Source: Euwallacea fornicatus (Eukaryota > Arthropoda > Insecta > Coleoptera > Curculionidae). Taken from it: a stretch of DNA of 64,000 bases. This document shows positions 58,907-64,000 of the stretch, piece after piece (position 1 is the first letter of the stretch; every line of letters begins with the position of its first letter). A program made the position numbers and the translations under genes. The notes beneath the pieces are model-generated. The model did no database searches. It was given only the letters and a program-made list of their open reading frames with translations, and was not told where the DNA came from. The stretch spans positions 1,922,001 to 1,986,000 of the forward strand of contig NC_089554.1 of assembly GCF_040115645.1 (NCBI RefSeq). The letters are read 5' to 3'.

Positions 58907-60330
58907 CACTGAATTTCAAAAAAATCGCAACACCAAGAAGAACACATCGTACACGTTTGAAATTCCTGCATTACGTTGGATCGGGTAATAGATAAAAACG
59001 ATCAAAATATCAAAAGAAAATTATCGTGAATAAGTGAAAAAATTTAATAATAATTTAATAATGGGTGGTTAAATTAATACATTCCTGTAAGCGACGTGGC
59101 ATGCTTAAAATTAAATTGTCAATATCTTCCTGTGGTATTGTATCCTAGGCAATCTGCACCTGCTCGCAGAGTTAATCTATGGTCTCTGAAGGGCGAGCTA
59201 AACATTGAAGTCTCCGATCCATTATATCCCATACGTGCTCTATTGGGGACAAATCTGGAGACCGAGCTGTTCAAGGCAAAGTATCCAGATTTTCAGCTTC
59301 CAAATGCTTCAAAGTATCGTTGGCTACATATGGTCGCGCATTATCCTGTTGAAATGTGCTTCCAGGACGGTCGTGCATGTATGGTACAAGAACCGGTTCT
59401 AAGACACTATTAATGTACCTCTGAGCATTTAATCTATCATAAATGAAAACAAGAGGAGACCGACTACCATACTGGATGGCACCCCAAACCATGACACCTG
59501 GTGTTAAACCAGAATGACGCCTTTCCGAAAAGTCCAAATTTAATCGCTCTCCTCTGCGCCTTCTAACACGTAACCGTCCATCAGATCGCCATAAACAAAA
59601 TCGGCTCTCATCACTGAACACGATTCTTCTCCACTCATCCACCCATTGCACTCTCAGACGACACCACTCCAGTCGGGCCACCCTGTGGTTTCGTGATAAT
59701 GGAAGCTGACGCATAGGACGATATGAGTTTAGTCCAAAACTTCGAATTCTGCGATACATCGTACTAAGGGTGACCCTTCGATTTAGGGTGGCTACCCAGT
59801 TAGCACCAAGAGACGGAATTGTTTCAAACGGGGCGCCTGTCGCTGAACGACGAAGTCGCCGGTGTTCGCGTTGGTTCGTCATTCTTGGACGGTCACTACC
59901 ACGATGACGATTTACTGACCCTTCGTCAGATCAATAAGCCCAAGCTCTTAGCACTGTTGATGCGTTTCGATCCAACCTACGTGCAATTTCGCGGAAAGGT
60001 AAACCTGCCTCATGCATACCAACAATTCTTCCCCTTTCGAAGGGAGTTAACTGCCGATAAACTGCATTTTGGCGTATACGAGGCATTTTGCACTACCACA
60101 CATTCAATATGGTACTAACAATAGTACCTTTATCGCTATCCGCCTGTAAAAAAATTTGCAAAAAGAACGATCGTCACAGATAAAAAAGTAAAGAAAAGCT
60201 TCATATCGCATTAAAATACGAACTTGAAATTTTTATCATTTTTTTCTCTTTACAAGTCTAAAATCATACCAAAATTTCAAATACATACAATGGGTTCTTC
60301 TTGGTGTCGCGGTTTTTTTGAAAGTCAGTG
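58907..60330 (-). mobile_element. Tc1 element with complete ends
   Basis: A 1424-bp element flanked by TA. The ends CACTGAATTTCAAAAAAATC and, inward from the right, CACTGACTTTCAAAAAAACC match closely for about 43 bp and continue weakly to about 60 (ACACCAAGAAGAAC is shared). The transposase frame is on the minus strand. Length and ends are complete, so it is a whole but inactivated copy. Confidence 0.9.
59055..60086 (-). pseudogene. Tc1 (DD34E) transposase with four in-frame stops
   Basis: ATG at 60086 to TAA at 59055: 344 codons with no frameshift, full family length. Order: MPRIRQNAVYRQLTPFERGR, LPFREIARRLDRNASTVLRA (helix-turn-helix 1), TLSTMYRRIRSFGLNSYRP, RIVFSDESRFCLW with the first Asp, PGVMVWGAIQYGSRSPLVFI, FQQDNARPYVANDT with the second Asp, SPDLSPIEHVWDIM with the Glu (34 residues later), ending LQECINLTTHY. 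Stops at 59931-59933 (TGA), 59271-59273 (TGA), 59172-59174 (TAA) and 59145-59147 (TAG). Three lie where Trp is expected and one where Gln is expected. The longest open part is 203 codons (59271-59882). Confidence 0.9.
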
Positions 60331-61574
60331 TATTTGTCTTATGACGAAGGATGAACCAAATTCCTTGTAGTTTTATCATTGTCGTACTCATACAGACACA
60401 TTTGTCAACTAGTGTTCAACCGTATCTGTCTCTCATCCTCATCCTCTTACATCATTACTAATAATATCCTTTTTTTCCTTCAATTTCTTCTTTTTGTTTT
60501 ACTATCTGTTTCTCCCGATCGAAATATATTTCTATGAAGGTCTTTTATATTTCACGTTTATGACTTGCTACCCATATATATCTTTAGATGGTACGCCGCT
60601 GAGAAGATTATCAAATTCTTCGTTTTGATTTTTATCTGAAAGTTGAAAGTACAAAATGTATATATCCAGAACCAAATTCTAGCAGCTAGAATTTCAAAAA
60701 GCTTAAACATTGCCCGCTATTGAACATTTAAAAAAGATTTTTTTAGCTTTTTTTGCCTGGCTTTACTTAAAACGACGTTTAGGGGGATCGCTTAATTAAA
60801 TTATCAGCTGATATTTAAAACGACTTTCTTCTTTTCCCCGTGCAAACACTTGATCTCTTTCAAGATTTATACCCCGCAAACGAGATCTGTTTACATTGTT
60901 CCTTTGAATTAATTTGCCATTATTGCCTTTTTAATCGCCGGTCGGAGATTTTTTAGGTTTTAAATTGGAATTATATCCTGAAAGTGCCTGGCATGCCATA
61001 GGATCCTCTTTAAAATTGGAAACTAAGTTATTTACATTGAGGAAGTATGGAGTTCGTCTATTTGCTGAAAAATGTAGCCTCCGCCAATGATTTGTTTCAT
61101 CAGACTCCAGAGCGGTTAAATGGCATCACTCATTTTTGTCCCAATTTCCCAAAATCCGGGAAGCTTTATCTACTGACTGCGGTTATTATTCGAAATTACG
61201 TCAAAGCCTTCTGCTTGATCTTATTAAGATAAAATCTCATCCCTCTAAAGTCGGAAAATTCCACCGAGTAACCAAAATAAATCATATTAGTACCGAAGGC
61301 AAAGGGGGATTTATTAAACTATTCAGATGCATCTTCCACGGAAGATTCATTAAGGATTTCATTTTAAGTCGTCTATTTCCATCTTTTTCCATAATATATT
61401 CGATAACAGGTTGAATTCAGATAAGATAGATCGGATCAGATAAGGAGAACCTCACTGAGAAGAGCCCCGTTAGGTTAAAGACTAATTTCTGATATAATTT
61501 CACTTTTAGAAAATCAAGTATGTCTTTAGAAATTTTCAAAAAAGCTTTTTTTCTAGAGAGTAAAGTGTCTTTTC
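60331..61574. other. No gene recognised
   Basis: Nothing supported; frames at 61047-61414 have no recognised family. Confidence 0.45.
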
Positions 61575-63011
61575 TGTGTTAAACACGACATAATGTTGTT
61601 AAGATCTGGGACCTAAGTCCATACACCAAAATTCAAAGTCTTTGGTCAACTTTCATTTCTCACATTTTGTTGCATTCTACTGTATTCATGGCAATATGAA
61701 TGTGCCAAATTTAAGACACGAACATTACTTTATTAAAATTAAATAATTTATCAAACACAATGTTAATATTAGATGAAAAAGTTTACCTCGTACAGTGCTG
61801 TGAAACCCGCGAAAAATCGATAAATAAGGGTACTGCATTATTTAATGAAAAATATCTAAATGTTGTTAGTAACAAATGTACTGCTAGGCATTTAGTCAAA
61901 ATATTTCTTATATCAGAAAGTGGTAATTATAAGATGAAACTAACAAAAACCTATGTTGAATCTAATGCAGCTATTTTAATTGCTATAAATTCAATAGATG
62001 CAAATCTCAAAACGTTATTAAGAAAACGAAGTGTATATACAAAGATAATAAAAACACATTTACAAAAAATTTATAAAGCAAACCATATTTATCCATATAA
62101 AGCCAAATTTTGTCACTCTTTGGAAGAAGGTAACGAAGCAAGACGATTGCAGTTCCCTTTCTCTTTGAGAAAGTTAATTTTAGAAATTAGAAATTTTCAT
62201 AAACTAATAATTTTATCTGACCAAACCACTTTTATCACAAATTGTATCCCGTCGTCCCAAAACTCTTGATAATAGAGTAAAAGCAACCCCTCTTATGTAA
62301 TTAATGCAAAAAGACAACATTTTAAAACTGTAAATTTTTGGTGTGCCGTGTCATATGAGTTAAACATTATTGGACCTTTCTTCATCGAAGAAGCATACTT
62401 ATTTACAAATTCTTCAAAAGTTTATAGAAGAACTTCGTTTAAATATTCGACAGTCACATTTCTTTCAAAATGACGATTGTTCTGCCCATTCTACAAAAAT
62501 TACTACTGATTGGCTAAATGATCAATTAGGTTAAATATGGCTTGGAAAAATGAGCCAGACGTCTTGGCCGGCTAGATCCCCAGACCTTATGACAATGGAT
62601 TTTTTTTGTTTAGACAAGAATAAAACAAATAGTTCACGAAGAATACATTCCAAATAATACGGAAAAATACTAAGAAAACAGGGTAACAAACGCAGTTCGA
62701 GTAATTCCTAGAAAACACGCATAGTCAACTTTTAAAGAATTTCGACACCTTATTGATAAATGTGCAAATTTAGAAGGAGACTTAGTAAAGGTTTAAGTTT
62801 AATATGAGATTATATATTGTTTAATTTATCTAACGATTACAGTTTCTCATTTTAATATAACGAAAATGAGCAAAAACAAAATTCTTTGATTTGGAAGATG
62901 CAACAAAATGTGAGAAATCAAAATTGGCAGAGGACTTTGAAATTTGGCGCATGGACTTCGGTTCCGATTCTAAACAACTTTTCTTAATAACATTATGTCG
63001 TATTTGACACA
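61575..63011 (+). mobile_element. DD41D element with ~115-bp inverted repeats
   Basis: About 1.44 kb. Left end TGTGTTAAACACGACATAAT and right end, read inward, TGTGTCAAATACGACATAAT. The arms pair for about 115 bp, with shared TTTCTCACATTTTGTTGCAT at their inner edge. The transposase pseudogene is on the plus strand between them. Confidence 0.85.
61760..62796 (+). pseudogene. DD41D transposase pseudogene
   Basis: Starts at ATG 61760 with MLILDEKVYLVQCCETREKS and INKGTALFNEKYLNVVSNKC, a helix-turn-helix. A 169-codon stretch is open. It continues KANHIYPYKAKF, EARRLQFPFSLRKLI, LIILSDQTTF with the first Asp, then after a frameshift IIGPFFIEE, FFQNDDCSAHSTKI with the second Asp, TDWLNDQLG, a TAA, and SWPARSPDLMTMDFF with the third Asp. 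Forty-one residues separate the last two. The tail is CANLEGDLVKV. Stops and at least one frameshift make it inactive. Same signature as the 29.6 kb element, but a different subfamily by sequence. Confidence 0.85.
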
Positions 63012-64000
63012 AACCAAACTGATTTTTCTTCCAATGGTACATATTTTTAACTTAGACTTAACAGTATTACAATCCAAACGTATGATCTCGATATGGAAGT
63101 GTTCCAATAGAGTGGTCGAAGGAAAAAGGAAGCGGGATGGTCTTCTCTGTCTTGTTAAACAAAGTGGTTTCAGTATAGTTAGGTTGCGGCTATTAGCACT
63201 TAGCAGTATTGAACAGTGTTAGAGGCAGAGCAAATATTTATCATACACATAAACAAAAAAGTAATAATAATAATGATCTTTATTGCTAAAACGTGAACAA
63301 GTCTCAAGGCATATTAATTTTGTCAGCGATGTGTCAGGAGGCATTTTGAGAGGAAATGTTCTGAATAAAAACGTTTAAAGAAGCATACTTTATCGCTAAA
63401 AAAATTGCTCATTCTTAAACCAACATTTTTTAACCCAGGCCAAAATTTGCTTTTCTATTTGCGAAATAAATTTTTTCTACATGCCTGGAGAGACAGTGTG
63501 AAAGGGTTCAAGCACTGATTTTGGAACATCCATCCATCCTAATGTGTCTATTCTAGTATGGTTTTCCGATTTTCCAAATAAGTTCTATTAAGTTAAAAAC
63601 ACAATAGTATGGGGAAAGGCGAATAACTTTATGGCTGCGCCTGGCCAACTCTCCTTGAAAATATAACTAGTCGATTAAGGACGCTACAAGATCCTTCAAC
63701 CAACTGTCTATAGACTTGGACATTGTACTAACAACAACAATAACAATAACAACACCGATAAACAAATAAACACCAGGACTACGTTTGTTCCCAGAAAAAC
63801 AGACTTTTACTGCAAAAATAGATGAACAAAGAAAATAAAAATTTTAAATACCAAAAACAACAAAAATTGATACTTTCCGAATAGCAGTCGTAAAGTCAAC
63901 CGGGAAACGTCAACGAATTAAGCTGCAATCATGAAACAAAATAGTATTGTGTTTAGACGTTCAAATATTTCTCTATCTTTTTCTAACATTAAATTTATGG
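63012..64000. other. No gene recognised; short TAA and AAC/AAT repeats
   Basis: TAATAATAATAATG near 63263-63275 followed by CTTTATTG could be the 3' tail of a non-LTR element in reverse, but no coding remnant supports this. Otherwise empty. Confidence 0.4.
63727..63756. repeat. AAC/AAT microsatellite
   Basis: AACAACAACAATAACAATAA, about 30 bp. Confidence 0.8.

Noticed and set aside
1..64000. CRISPR arrays, operons, rRNA or prophage features
   Set aside because: None seen; the sequence is eukaryotic in character.

Overview
This looks like a piece of an insect (at least arthropod) nuclear genome. It is AT-rich, has no operons, and no compact host gene can be recognised. It is packed with old, broken members of the IS630-Tc1-mariner transposon superfamily of the kinds common in insects. 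I cannot name the order or species. No host protein-coding gene, tRNA or rRNA could be supported, so the window is probably intergenic or lies inside a very long intron.

Layout, left to right. A mariner (DD34D) copy lies at 0.25-1.34 kb and a second copy of the same lineage at 36.0-37.3 kb. An N-terminal half of a Tc3-like transposase is at 4.9-5.3 kb. A 733-bp deletion derivative with 'TACAGGGTGTTT' termini and an intact small open frame is at 7.9-8.6 kb. A Tc3-like element with about 360-bp inverted repeats spans 11.7-14.3 kb. Tc1 fragments lie at 16.3-16.9 and 19.7-20.1 kb. A repeat family (possible LTR) has copies at 21.0-21.6, 39.7-40.2 and 49.0-49.1 kb. A decayed gene of a widespread arthropod protein of unknown function is at 21.8-23.5 kb. 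One Tc1 family has a copy at 24.1-25.6 kb and another at 55.2-57.3 kb; the second carries a nested 0.6-kb insertion that looks like a solo LTR. A DD41D element with long inverted repeats (29.6-31.5 kb) abuts a relative (31.5-32.2 kb). Fold-back elements lie at 33.5-34.3 and 38.5-39.0 kb, and an 83-bp-arm hairpin at 39.6-39.75 kb.

The second half holds a Tc1 element with an IR/DR left end and a nearly intact transposase frame (46.1-48.0 kb), interrupted by a 377-bp nested element. It is followed directly by another Tc1 (48.0-49.0 kb). An unclassified IR/DR element is at 50.6-51.9 kb. A Tc1 copy with complete ends but four stop codons spans 58.9-60.3 kb, and a DD41D element spans 61.6-63.0 kb.

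Almost everything recognisable is transposon-derived and inactive. The more interesting signals are structural: repeated outer/inner terminal motifs, long fold-back arms that could give hairpin RNA, a frameshift shared by two copies 31 kb apart, and nested insertions that give relative ages. The remaining stretches (for example 40.2-46.1 kb) hold no gene I can support; a few GC-rich or TAAT-rich blocks and one micro-exon-like segment are noted with low confidence. Family assignments come from recognising motifs by eye, not from database searches.
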